Positions 20,991-32,099 of a DNA stretch of 64,000 bases are shown here, in pieces. The DNA is from Porphyra umbilicalis (Eukaryota; Rhodophyta; Bangiophyceae; Bangiales; Bangiaceae), in the NCBI GenBank assembly GCA_002049455.2, contig KV919099.1, positions 17,040-81,039 of the forward strand, read 5' to 3'. The position numbers and the translations under genes were made by a program. Positions within the stretch are counted from its first letter, which is position 1, and the number at the start of each line of letters is the position of its first letter. Under the pieces are notes generated by a model. The model was not told the DNA's origin. It ran no database searches and was given only the letters and a program-made list of their open reading frames with translations.

Positions 20991-22308
20991 TATTCGGCGT
21001 CGATGGAGAGTCCGCTGCCGTTGACATCGACGAAGCGGAGGTGTTGGCATGGCCGCAGCCTTGCTAGCAGGTGTAGTCGTTACGGTGAGATCTGACCCGG
21101 GGGATCATTGGGGGTTCAGTGAGGGCCACGTATAGGGCAGCGCAGCGTTTCAGAAATCCAGCAATGAACCGCTGGAGTTGATCCGTGACCAGTCTCGTCC
21201 AGGCCTTGCATCGAGGCATTGAATCGTCTCACGCACGAAAACTCACCGTCGACCCGGTGCGGCTACATATGCGATCCGGCGAGGCTACATGATGGAGAAT
21301 CCCGCCGAATCCCACAGCCGTCGGCGGGGACACCACCAGGACTGAGGGTGCCACTTGTAGCCTGCGTTTCCACGGGCTGGTGAGAGGCCAGTTGAACCAG
21401 CGCCACCCAAGCATGGGTTTCACTTTCTGGGTACACATTCTAGGCCGCAGTACGCCCCAGTACACCCTTTGTGCACCGCAGTAGTGTGGTACCTTTTCGA
21501 GACGATCCTGGCCAAGGAGAGAACAAAAGAGCACACAGAATGCACCAATTGCATGCACAAAAACAGAGCAGCGCATGGAGAGGCGGGTTAGACGCCAGGT
21601 AGAGGCAGAAACACCAACAGCAGTGCACTCCCCTCGGACCCACGGCGTGTAGTTGATTTGGCGAGCAGAACCCGAACAGCAGACGCCACAGCACTCAAAC
21701 GTCGGCTGCAGACACTAACAACGCTCCCCTCATCCAGTGACACGTCGCGTCGCCACTCACAAACACGACCATCCCCCCCCCCCCCCCCCCCTCCCAAGCA
21801 GACGAAGCGAAGCAGATACCGGTAAGTACTAGTCACAGCCACAGAAGAAGATGTGCCCCGCAGCACACAGCAGATCGAGAAAGGGTCGGTGATATCACAG
21901 TTCCACCCACAATCGGTTGCGGCTCCCCGCACTCCCCCCGATGCCCCCTGTCGCCAACCATAGCTAACATTGAAAGGATTACCAGTACTCAGCAGTGTAT
22001 AAAAGCGGTCAGATGCGGTCGTACGTGCTCACGCAAACCGGCAACGGCGCACCACCATGACGACGTCGAGGGGAGATGGCAAGAGGACGATGGCGAGTTG
22101 ATGTCGAGGCGAAGTTGTGGGAGCACCTGCACAGACCAGACAATCAATGGTGCTTTCGCCCAATCAGAGGACGATTTGAGAGCCATCTGCAACGCTTTGC
22201 TGGATGGCTCTGAGGGAACCTTCTGAGGCCCTTTCTTAGCTGCGGCTTCGTTCGTGTGACGGTTCATGTGACGATGTGGGGCGGCCAGCAAATGGCTGCA
22301 ACACGAAA
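20991..22308. other. Intergenic, no recognised gene
   Basis: Moderate-GC DNA with only short open frames. A C-run of 18 bases lies at about 21774-21791. No transposon ends or RNA genes were recognised. Confidence 0.4.
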
Positions 22309-22382
22309 CAATGTGATCACATTTGATCACACGAAGCAACGTCGGAAAAGAACTTTCCGACGTTACTTCATGTGATCACATC
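22309..22382. repeat. Near-perfect long hairpin with flanking GTGATCAC palindromes
   Basis: Arms 22324-22348 and 22354-22378 are complementary over 25 bp with two mismatches (both C/T differences, which would be G-U pairs in RNA), with a 5-base loop. The core arm is AACGTCGGAAA. ATGTGATCACAT occurs at both sides (22311-22322 and 22370-22381). No gene boundary is recognised nearby. It may be a small fold-back element or transposon end. Confidence 0.75.
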
Positions 22383-22949
22383 GAACTTGCCGCGTGCTGG
22401 TCCGGTGGAACGATTTCAAGTGCGCACTTGGAAACAATCAGTTCCAATTCGACTGGTTTGATGGACATTCGAGTCCGTCGGCTCCTACTGGGTGCAGTCG
22501 AAAGCGACGCCACAGCGCAGTGGTGCTTATCCCTGGCAGGGGACTATCGCTTGGTGGGGTGGAAAGACGGTACATTGGGGAAAGGTCGGTACGGCGATTA
22601 GCGCAATTCCGTGGCTCGGACACCTTCGTACTTCTGGGAGGGGATGGACTGGCTGATGCAAACCCTCCGGACGGGCCCGGGTGCGGGGCTTTAGTGACAC
22701 GTCGGTCACCTTGCCAGTCCCCTTGAAGCCACGTAAGGTCCCCTTACTAAGGGTAAGAGGGGAATCCCGGCGTACAGTTAACAAAGGGACTGCGGGAAAC
22801 CACCTCTGAACGCGTATAGAGCGCCATCACCGTCAGCCGGCTGTTCCTATCACCACACCGCACGCGCGCCCGCGCAACCTCCCATCGTCCGACGCGTCCA
22901 TAATCCCTACACTCGCGGCTTCGCGCTCCTCCCTGTAGGCGCCTCTCTG

Positions 22950-23400
22950 AGTCGTGGTCCCCCCCGTGGCGCGCCTCCCCTTTGTGATCCTCCCTCTCGT
23001 GGTCCCCCCCGTCGTGCGCTTCCCCTTCGTGCTCCTTCCTGTCGTGCTCCTCCATGTCGTGCTCCTCCATGTCGTGCTCCTTCCTGTCGTGCTTTTCCCT
23101 GTCGTGCTCCTCCCTGTCGTGCTCCTCCCTGTCGTGCTCCTCCCTGTCGTGCGCCTCCCTGTCGTGCTCCTCCCTGTCGTGCTCCTCCCTGTCGTGCGCT
23201 TTCTCGTCGCGCTCTTCCCCGTCGTGTTCCTTTTCTTCGTGCTTCTTCCCGTCGTGCTCCTTCCTTTCGTGCTCCTTCCTGTGGTGCGCCTCCGCGTCCT
23301 GCGCCTCCGCGTCGTGCGCCTCCCCGTCGTGCTCTTCCCCGTCGTGCTCCTCCCCCTTGTGCTCCTCGCCGTCGTGCCCCTTTCCGCCGCTGCCACTCCT
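22950..23400 (-). repeat. 15-bp minisatellite encoding EHDRE-type pentapeptides
   Basis: About 30 copies of CTCCTCCCTGTCGTG (plus strand) with one or two changes per unit. Because 15 is a multiple of three, several frames stay open: the minus frame 22747-23595 reads EEHDREEHDREAHDREEH, and others read GGARQGGARQ. The highly charged repeats look like translated minisatellite rather than a selected protein, although a 282-codon ORF with an outward part is present. Confidence 0.85.
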
Positions 23401-23569
23401 CGCCGGTACGGCTCCGCGATGGTGCCACTCTCCGCTCGGGCTCATCCCCTTTGGCGATTCTCCACACAGCTGTGCTTCGCTGCTGGGAGCTTTCCATGTT
23501 GGACCCTCTGACCACTGGCTCTCTTCCTCGCTGGCACGCATCCCCGCCGGCATCCCTAGCCGCTGGCGC

Positions 23570-23945
23570 CCATTCCCGCTGGCCCGCCTGCCCAATGGCT
23601 CTCCTCCCCGACGTCGGCCCTCCGCACCAACGCGCCGCGCGCCCGCCCTGCTGTACTGTGGCCTCTACCTGCTGGTGCCGCCACCAGCGTTTTGCAGCCG
23701 ACACACCCGCTACAACTTTGACAACCTGGCATTGGCAGCCCGAGTGCGTTAATGAGAAAACTTTTATATGTACAACCAGCAGAAAAAGTTCTTCTCTCTC
23801 TTTCTCCTAGCAGTTTTCGGCACAGGACAGCGTAGCGGCAATGGTGCTCGTGTGTCTTTCTGCTGTGACAGAGACAAGAAGACCTCTTTCTCTCTCTCAA
23901 CCGTCTAATCAAATTGCAGCATTGGAGCTAAGCCGAGCTGACACT
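23570..23945 (+). repeat. Conserved inverted segment, left copy
   Basis: Inverted copy of 34395-34780. It contains a short pyrimidine-rich block (tctctctctttctcctagca) and, at its inner end, gagctaagccgagctgacactgc. The two copies are colinear to about 23570, beyond which the outer repeats diverge. Confidence 0.85.
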
Positions 23946-25756
23946 GCGCATCCTGATCGATGGTGCCCGGGGGGAAGCGGGGGGCGCCAACGTCTCAAAT
24001 GGTGGCAGCACGGACGCGATGGCGGCGATGGCGGTGAAGGGCGGAGGGGGATCACCGCGGGCTCGGCGGGTGGCGGCGGCGGCGCGGTGACGGCATCGAG
24101 GGCAAGGGGGAGAGGGAGGTGCTGACTCGTCGAGTGACGGCGCGGCGGCACAGTTGTGGTTGCGAGGGGGGATGGGCGGCTACAACTCGGCGGGTTGGGG
24201 CGCGAGCTTGACAGCGGTTTCGATTCTCGCATTGGGGGAAGGGGAGCGACGGCTTAGTAGGTGACGTTGCGCGCGCAGCGCTGGTGGAGTCTGTGGCGGG
24301 CGGGGCGGGCGGCGACGGCACGGGGTGTGTCAGCGCAGGAGCGGTGGTGACGGTGACTGTGGGGCGTGCGCGTCGCCCGGAGCTCGGCATGCGGTAGCAC
24401 GAGCGCGGTGGCCGCGTCGATGGCGGGGTGGGGTGGCGCGGTGACGGCTCGGCGGGTGGCGTCACGCGCGAAGCGGCGGCGGCATAAGAAGGGAAGGCGA
24501 CCGCTCGACGGGTGGCGGCCCAGCAGTGCAGTGGCGGCGGCGACCACGGGGGGGCGGAAACGCGGCGACGGCTCCGCGGGTGGCCCCTCGGTCGCGTCAT
24601 CGGTGTCGACAGCGGAGCGGGAGTGCTGTGACGGCTTGGAGGGTGACCGCACAGGCGCGGCGGTGGGGTAGACTGATGGGTAGGGGGGGGGCCGGCGACG
24701 ATTCGGCCGGTGGCGGCGCGGTCTCGGCGGCGGCCGAGACCGCTCCGCTGCAGGGGGAGGGTCGGCCACGGCTCGGAGCGCGGCGGCGCCGCGGGCGTGG
24801 CGGCCGCAGCCACGGCGAGGCCGGGACGGGCAGTGACGGCGAGGCGGCTGGCTACGCAGGAGTGGCAGCGGAGGCGATGGCGGCAGGGAGGGGGCGAAGC
24901 CGGTTCGGGCGGTGCCGGGGCGCACGCTGTGGCCGTGGCCACGGCGAGGAGGTGGGAGGAGCGCCCGAAGCCGTGGTGGGCGGCGGCTTGGGCGCATCGA
25001 AGGCGTCAACGGCGGGATGTGGCAGTGCGCCGACGGCTCGGCGCGTGGTCGCATGGGAGCGGCGGTAAGGCCGCCTGTTTTGGGGCGGGGTCGCTGCAAC
25101 GATTCCGCAGGAGGCGGCGCGGTCTTAGCGGCGGCGTGAACTGCTACGGGAAGTGGAAATGTGGCGACGGATGGGAGCGTGGCGGCACCGCGGGCGCGGC
25201 GACCGTGTGACGGCCTGGTCGGCCGGGGAGGTGTCGGCTCGGCGACCGGCATAACAGGTGCGGCGACGACGTCGACGGGCGGGGGGGAGGGGACGCTGAC
25301 GACTCTGCCGGTCGCGGTGCGGGCGCAGCGACGAGGCTGACGGTGGTGAGGCGGTGGGCGGGCAGCCACGGTTCGGCGTGCGGCAGCATGAGGGAGCCAG
25401 GGGCGTCAACGCGAGAAGTGGGGCGGCGACGGCTCAGCGTGTGGTGGCGCGGGCCAGTGGCGGCGGCGAAGGTGGCGTCGATGGGGGCGGCGACCACTCG
25501 GCGGTTGACGGCCCGGAGCTGCAATGATGCCGTCGACGGCGGGGTGGCGGTGCGGGGGGTGGGGTCCGCTCGGCGGACGGTGGTGCGGCTTCTCAGTGGC
25601 GACGGCCCCGGGGGGGCTCGTATTGCGCCGACGGCTCAGCGGGTGGCGCCACAGACTTGGTGGCAGCAGAGACGGCGGGAGGCTGGGGGAATCTCCGAAG
25701 CCTTCGTAGGTGATGTCTTCTGCAAGTAGTCTGCGTGTTAAATTGGATTCAGCAAT

Positions 25757-25878
25757 TCCCCAGGCCAGTCACACCGGTCATGTGGCGTAGTTGGTTTTTC
25801 AACCTTCACAGGTTATGGGCCCAGCTCGCGCTGGAATTAGTTCTAAGAGGTCGCGGGTTCGATATTCGCCACGGCTGC
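25757..25878 (+). repeat. tRNA-derived SINE-like unit, copy 1
   Basis: TGGCGTAGTTGG at 25783-25794 is a perfect match to the RNA polymerase III A box. GCGGGTTCGATATTCGC at 25854-25870 has a B-box-like core and a 5-bp T-stem. GGTCATG before the A box can pair with CACGGCT after the T-arm at six of seven positions, allowing G-U. Between the boxes a CCAGC-TCGC-GCTGG hairpin replaces a normal anticodon arm, so this is not a functional tRNA. Confidence 0.55.
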
Positions 25879-25991
25879 GCCCCAGGAGGGGGACGGAGGA
25901 ATTTGCAGCAGAGGCAATTCCGAGTCGTGGGTCAGACGAGCCTGGCCCTGAGGAGCTGAAGGGAGTGATGAACTGGTGATGTTGAGCTTCC

Positions 25992-26042
25992 CAGGCCAGT
26001 CACACCGGTCATTTGGCGTAGTTGGTTTTCGACCTTCACACA
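25992..26042 (+). repeat. tRNA-derived SINE-like unit, copy 2 (5' part)
   Basis: Repeats CAGGCCAGTCACACCGGTCA and the A-box TGGCGTAGTTGG of copy 1 and stays nearly identical through the following ACCTTCACA, then diverges. No B box follows. It lies about 230 bp downstream of copy 1 in the same orientation. Confidence 0.55.
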
Positions 26043-27699
26043 GCGTCCTCGGAGAATGGATGCGCGGCGAGGCTGGTTTGGAGAGGGACGGCACGAACGC
26101 TGGTGTGGTTGTGACATTTGGCTGGGGGGCGAGCGCCGACGCCTTAGCGGACAGTTGCGCGAGCGCAGCTTCGGTGGCTGCGGCAAAAACCCAGATAGGG
26201 CGGCAACAGCTCGGCGGGTGGCGCAGGAGGCGCGGTGCGGGCTGTGACGTCAACTAGGCGGTGTACCGCGGCGGAGCGGTGGGTGGCCCAGCGAGCGCTG
26301 CGGCAGCGTCAATGGTCCGGGCGTGGGGGCGGCAACTGCTGTGCTGGTGGCGGCGTAGGCGGAGCCGCAGTCGTGCCTGCCGAGCGGGAGGGGAACGGGG
26401 ACAGCGAGCGGCTCCTTGGCGGCGGTGACGGCGCGGGGGGTAGGGCCGTCGACACCTCGGCGAGTGGCGGAGCGGGTGCGGTGGCGGCGGCGACAGAGGG
26501 GGGGGTGTGGTCGCCGAAGGCTAAGATGGTAGTCAAACCGTCGCGGCAGCCATGTCGACGGCCAGAGGTGGAGGGGCGCCGACGGCGGCGGCGACGGCGA
26601 GGCAGCGACAGGGGGACATGTAGCAGAGTACCGGCGCGGGCGCGACGGCCCGTGGGGGGGCAAGGGGTGGTGACTGCTCGGATGGCCAATCGGCCGTGCT
26701 CGCAGCATAATCGGCGGGGGGGGGCGCAGAGGTAAGCGCTCGTCGAGCTCGATTCTCGGACGTGGTGGCAGCAGCGACGGTGGGAGGGGAGGCATATCTA
26801 CGAATGCCTAACGGGTGGCGGCTTGAGCGCCGTGCCATCGCCGACAGCGGGATAGGGCGGGTCGGCAGCGGCGCTGCCGGCGACAGCGCGGGCGCGTCGG
26901 CGACGTCAGCAGTGGTTGGGGGGGGGGCAGAAACCACCCGGTGATTCGCGTGGCGGCGGCTACGTGGTGACGGAGACAGTGGCGGGGGAGGAGGCGCCGA
27001 CGGTTCGGCGGGTGCAGGAGCGGTCGCAGTGGCGGCCGCGGCGGCCGGGGGTCGAGGAGACTGCCGGAGTATTGACGGGTGCCGACTTGAGAGCGGTGTC
27101 CGCGTCGACCGCGTGGGGGGACGTGGCGCCTAAGTCTCGGGTGGGGGGCGAACGTGCGCGTCGGCGGCGGTGACGGAGGCGGGGGGGGTGGCAGCGACAG
27201 CTCCGCGCGTGCCGACATGGGCGTGATGCCTGATGGCAGCGTTGACAGTGGGTGGGCGTGGGGATCGCCGAGAGATTGGCGGGCAGAGTCGTGGGCGAGG
27301 CGTCGGCGTTGACTGCGGGCAGAGGCGGGGCGGTGATGGCTCGCCGGGCCGCGGCACGCACGACGTGGTGGTGGCGATCGCTGGGGGGAGGAGGGCCGTA
27401 AAGTATTGGCTGGTGGCGGCGGGGCGCCTCAGTGGCGGTGGCAACGGCGGGGCTAGGGCCGGCGCCGACGGCTCGCCGGGTGACGGCGTAGGCCCTGCGC
27501 CGGCGGCCGTGGCTGGCTGAGCGTGGCGATGCGGGGACATCTTTGTGCAGCGGCCGCCGTCGCGACATATTATGTACGTAGGGCGAGAAAGCTAGCACCA
27601 AACGCTCATTGGGTAACGGCGCGGGCACAGTGGCGACGGTCGCAGCGGTGGCGCATCCACTGCCCACCCTTACCGCCGCCTCGTACCGCCCGTCGGTTG

Positions 27700-29858
27700 C
27701 ATCAATGCCAGAGCGACGGCGCGCGCAAGGACGCTGGTGCGATGCTGTAGCCTTTCACGGGCGCGGCTGCCGCGGCGCCGACACGGGCTGCCGCCTTCGT
27801 CGCCACATCTGGATTCACCGCGCCCTTCCAGCCGGTGACAAAGGGACGCAGTGGCTGACGGCTACGTTAACAACGTCATCGGTGTCGCTGTCGACGCATC
27901 GTCTATCTCCTCATGCTGTGCTCTCGCGCCCTCAAAAGGCCTGGATTCCTGTAGGCAGGCAGGATGCGGCTCGTGCTGTTCGGTCGGCTTAAGCTATTGC
28001 TGTGGGCGGCGATGGTGCGTGTGGTTGTGGTGGCGTCATTGGTAGGGCTGGTAAAGATGGCCGAGATGGACGGAGGGGATCGGACAGCGATACTATGAGC
28101 GGCGGAGGTGGTGTTGGGGGTGGGGGAGGCGGTAGGTGTAGTACCACAATCAGGGGGGTTACCTCAGGGAGAGGGAAGTAACGGCCGTCTGCGTCGCTCG
28201 CGCGACACCCGCTATGGGACTCGAGGTCCGGGAAGTCGGGCCGATCGAAGCGCCAAGACATGAAGACACGGTTTACTTGCCGGCGACGACGGTGCCTCCC
28301 ACCGTCGTCGCCCTTCGTCCTAAAAAGGCGGAAACCGTCGCCCGGGCCCAATTTTCCCAAATGGGAATTGACCCGGGCCGTCACCAACCAATGCAGATAA
28401 TTCCCTCCATGCATGTCAAGTCCCCCGAGGCGATCATTTCAGACGAGGGGAAGTAACCGTCCCACGCGCAACGCGCTGCACCCGCCGCGTGGCGCCGGGT
28501 CAGCCGTCGCCCGCCGCGCCCTCTCGGGCGCGCCAACCGGGCCCCCCGCGGGGCCCGCGTGCCGTGGTGCGGCGGGTCAGGTACGCTCCTCCGGTGGACC
28601 GAGCCGGGCAGCGGGACGGCCCCATCGTCCCGCCCCCCGCGTCGCCGCCCCGTCGGCCACCACCGCCGCTGGCGTCGCGACCCTCCGACGGGTGCCGCGT
28701 CTCCCGGCGCCGCCGGCGTCTCCGCGGCGGCCCCCTGGCACATAGGGGGCCCCGTAGTACTACAGTAGGGGGGGGTTCTGGATGAGGTCTTGCAAAAAGA
28801 GCAGCTGCGCGCGTTTCTGCAGGCGGTTAGAGTAGCGACGCGGCGAAGGGGAGGGGAAAATGACGCGCCCATGGCCGGCTGCTGCAACTCATGACGGCCG
28901 GGGGGGTCCGGGGGGGGTCCGGCGGGTGTGGATTCCTAGGTAGGGACTACCGGCAGATGTGCCGGGGGGGTGGTCCGCGGGCACCCGTACGCAAGTTGCT
29001 CATTTGGACTGCCTCGTCCCCCCCAAACCCCGTACACACACCCCAAATTGGTTTCACACGGGGCACCACCCAGCACGCGGCTACCGCCACGTCCCGCAAC
29101 AGAGACGGCACGCACCAAACCCAGCGCTCGGACACGTCGAACGCCCGGGTGTGGTTGACAGTTGCCGCCCGCGAGGTGGCCGCCGCGCAGATGGGGGGGG
29201 GGCGGAGCGCCGTGCTCGCCGCCAGAAGGGTGACGAGGCCAGTGACGGGAAGAGTGGTAAGCGGTTCAGAGGGGGCGTTACGGCGACGCTGGGCTGTTCT
29301 GCCGTCGTTGTGGGAGAGGTGGTCTTTGTCAATGGAATAGGTAGCGGTACACGCCTCGTGGAGGGGAAGCCTGCTTGAGGATGCCGCGGGGACGCGGGGG
29401 GGGGGGCTCCGACACCACTGCTCCCCGCGGCGGCGGGAAGCTGAAGCGTCACACCATAGGGGCGGCTGTGGTGGTGAGCGTAGATACGCTGGCATTGGCG
29501 GAGGCGGCGAGCGAGCTTCCCTCTTCTACGACCGCGTCACCTCGCTCCCTGCGCGCTCCACTGCAGTCTCACGCAGGCTCGGCCCTGGCCCACATCAACT
29601 GTGATCCACTAATCTCCGTGGCCAGAAAGCTTTGAACAGTATCCCACCAAGAGCCCCCCGCCCATCTCGCGTCTCTGTCCGCGCCACGTGAAATGAGTAT
29701 TGCCCCATGCGACACCGCAGGTGGTCACCGATGGATTTCGTCCGAAAGCCGCGGGTGGGTCAACGGACCGATGTGTGATGGGGAACGGAAGCCCAACAGG
29801 CGTGGGTGTCATGCCACGGTCAACGGGGAGCATGGATATGCAAATAAAAGAGAATCCT
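27700..29858. other. Loop of the fold-back structure, left part
   Basis: No recognisable gene. An imperfect inverted repeat (CCCGGGCCCAATTTTCCC, then AAAT, then GGGAATTGACCCGGG) lies at about 28339-28376. 28480-28740 is GC-rich and open on both strands without family resemblance. Confidence 0.4.
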
Positions 29859-30170
29859 TTACTTGGCCTTCATACTGCCCTCTGCCGTCCCTTTCTTGGC
29901 AGTCCTATTCTCACGCTCAATCCGTGTCCAAATGTCCGTCAGCGTCGGTGTCACCCCACCCACAGCAATCTCGTACTTCTTCCGGAACTCCTCCCTCCCC
30001 GTTGCGTCGATCTTCCTCCACACGCTGTAGGCCTTGGATAGCAGGTCAATTTGCGCACGGTCGAACTCGCCCCCCTTTCGTTTCTTGAACGTCTTCATAG
30101 GTAAGTAGCGGTTGTAACCTTCCTCCCACGCGAGAATCAGCTCATCCACAGACCGCAGTCCACGGCAGAT
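29859..30170 (-). CDS. Small ORF of unknown function, probably a 3' exon
   Basis: The frame encodes NQVICRGLRSVDELILAWEE, then GYNRYLPMKTFKKRKGGEF, AYSVWRKIDATGREEFRKKY and TDIWTRIERENRTAKK, ending at 29859. The balanced composition contrasts with the repeat translations around it and suggests a real helical protein. There is no ATG before the upstream stop at about 30170, so it is likely a terminal exon (a possible acceptor lies there) or a remnant. It sits in the fold-back loop, which suggests an element-encoded protein. I do not recognise the family. Confidence 0.4.
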   Translation of the reverse strand: MCRGLRSVDELILAWEEGYNRYLPMKTFKKRKGGEFDRAQIDLLSKAYSVWRKIDATGREEFRKKYEIAVGGVTPTLTDIWTRIERENRTAKKGTAEGSMKAK

Positions 30171-31202
30171 GACTTGATTGGGATCTCGTCAGGTGGGGGC
30201 GCGTGTCGGGCTGCGGCCACCATCTGCATCGTCCTCCCCGAGCGCGGGGGCTGCGTTGACACCTGCGGGGCATCCCACCGTCGACTGGCTGCCCGACCGA
30301 GAGGCCGCAGGTGCAAGTCCGAGCGGCTCCTAATAGGCACCAGGGAGCACGGCGACAGCACAGGGCGGAATGGGGACATCGGGTGGGGTACCACTAGGGG
30401 GGGTGCTCGTTGAGCGCAACATTCGGCGCAGCTCTCGTCCCTTGGCCACAGCGTCACCGAGACGACTACAGGCCAAATCAGACAACCAGAGGAAAAGAGG
30501 GTCTGCGACAAGGGGGGAGTGGGAGGACGCCGACGAGAACAGAAGCAAATCCTCGTCCGTCGGGGGGGTGGGTACAAAGAAGGCCGCCTGCGCTCTGGCC
30601 GTCGGGTGCATGCCAGCATCAATTTCAATGGAGTCGCCCAGGCGTGAAGTGGTGACTGTCTGGCGGAGGGGGTCGCGGGAAGGTGGGGGGCCTGGCAGCA
30701 CTAGCGCAGTGACGCCGCACTGCTTGCCAAGGACTTCGGTGCGGCATCTGGTGAGACAAAACGAGCAGGAGCCAGAGGCCGGGCGACTAGTGGCGGTAAC
30801 AGGGGAACTTGTGGCCCTCTCGCTTCTAGGACTGTTGTTTCAGAGGGACGTCAGTGCATCCACGTCAAGTTGCTCAATGCTTGCCTGCGCGGGGCCAATT
30901 GGGCTGGCACGTGCCGGGCACGCGCCTTCCCGCGCACTTTGCACGGTTCCCGCACCAATTCGCTACCTGGTGAGCTGGCCAATTGGCGCGAGAACCGCGA
31001 AAAGCGCGCTCAGAGCACCACTGGATGACGGCGCCGAGCTGCAGCGAGTCACAGTGCCCGCCTACAGCAAGACCTCACTTGCGTCCGAATCGCGTTCTCG
31101 AGAGCTCTCCTTCATCTCGGTGTGCAAGCAAACCAACCGCTGTCGCGGCCACCTCCATCTCCTTGGTTTTGCTACGACCCAGCATTGTCATGGTTCCACT
31201 TC

Positions 31203-32060
31203 TGGAGGGTCTCCTGGCGGCCACCGCCGCCATTGATGTGTCGACCGTGCGGCGAGAGCACCGCTCCGTCGCGACGAACGAAAAGAACGACGGTTACATC
31301 ACGGGAGAGCGTGGATGGAACTACTTTTGTGAGCTACGCGATTGGGACCCACTGGAGGTGACTGCGTCGACGGCAGAGCAAAGTGCTATGTTTTTGTACT
31401 ACCGGCTGACTCGCTCGTGAGGGGCAAGTCGATGGGGCACCAGATCCGTGCGGCGATAGGGGCACACTTTGCTCCGACGCGCGGTACCGCAAGCTGGATG
31501 GTTGTTTCGAGCCCGGCGGCTCCCACAACGTTTGGCGGTAACCTTGCTTCGTCTGCTGAGGTTAATGAGATGGTACTGTGCCACAACATCTCCAAGGCGC
31601 GGCGGGGGGAGATGGATGTGAAACGCGTGGACCCGAGCCATGTCACCTCCTACGCTGTTGGGATCTGAACTTTGCGGACCGCTCAGTGGAGCGTATTGAC
31701 GCCCGTTTGCTCATGGCGTACTCCTCCACGCTACTCAGCTCCATCCTTCTTCTTCATTACGACGAGTTCGTCATCCTGTCGCACGTGCTGTTACTCTGTA
31801 TGATTGCCTTGCCGTTCGCTATATCGCGCTTCTTGGCCACACCACCGTTTTTTTGCACTTGCCGTCAGGCGCGGCGAGGCATCAACTGCCTGCGTCTATG
31901 GCGTTTCTGCTTGTCTTGGTATGTGTTCGTGCTGCCAAAGTATGGAGCACATGGGGCACTCCACCAATGGCATCAAGGTGAGCATGAATGGCCAGACGAA
32001 GAACTCCCTTCAGAGGCGCGTGTATGTCTGCCAACTTTGGCTGCAAAACCACTGAAAAAC
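31203..32060 (+). pseudogene. Decayed Crypton/DIRS-like tyrosine recombinase
   Basis: Three frames in succession carry pieces resembling eukaryotic tyrosine recombinases. The first, ending near 31420, has GYITGERGWNYFCELRDWDP, an N-terminal core-binding helix region. The second (to about 31660) has GKSMGHQIRAAIGAHF and GGNLASSAEVNEMVLCHNIS, matching the GNP..S..V linker region. The third has ERIDARLLMAYSSTLLSSIL then LLHYDEFVIL, the position of the LLRFDE motif holding the first catalytic Arg, which is His here. Frame changes at about 31418 and 31655 and the missing C-terminal R/H/Y residues mark it as inactive. The assignment rests on pattern resemblance only. Confidence 0.45.
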
Positions 32061-32099
32061 CCAACGTGTTTCTCGTGAACGCCTTTCCTTGCCACGGCT

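Larger units (their letters stand above)
24000..27700. repeat. Left arm: degenerate tandem array with GGCTCGGCGGGTGGCG core
   Basis: The core GGCTCGGCGGGTGGCG (complement CGCCACCCGCCGAGCC) recurs every 65-80 bp, with good copies near 24059, 24446, 24505, 25635, 26212 and 27466. The stretches between cores are loosely alike (gtcgacggcg and gcggtg blocks). Long open frames in this arm are translations of the repeat. The array is interrupted at about 25740-26060 by two tRNA-like repeats. Confidence 0.75.

Noticed and set aside
22950-23400. CRISPR-like array
   Set aside because: Units are 15 bp, contiguous, without unique spacers, in a eukaryotic context.
24052-27667. Several 130-370-codon ORFs in the left arm
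   Set aside because: Ser/Pro/Arg/Ala translations of the degenerate ~70-bp repeat, with matching ones in the inverted right arm.
30370-31236. 288-codon plus ORF in the fold-back loop
   Set aside because: Ser/Arg/Pro-rich with no conserved block; overlaps the better-supported recombinase remnant in another frame at its end.
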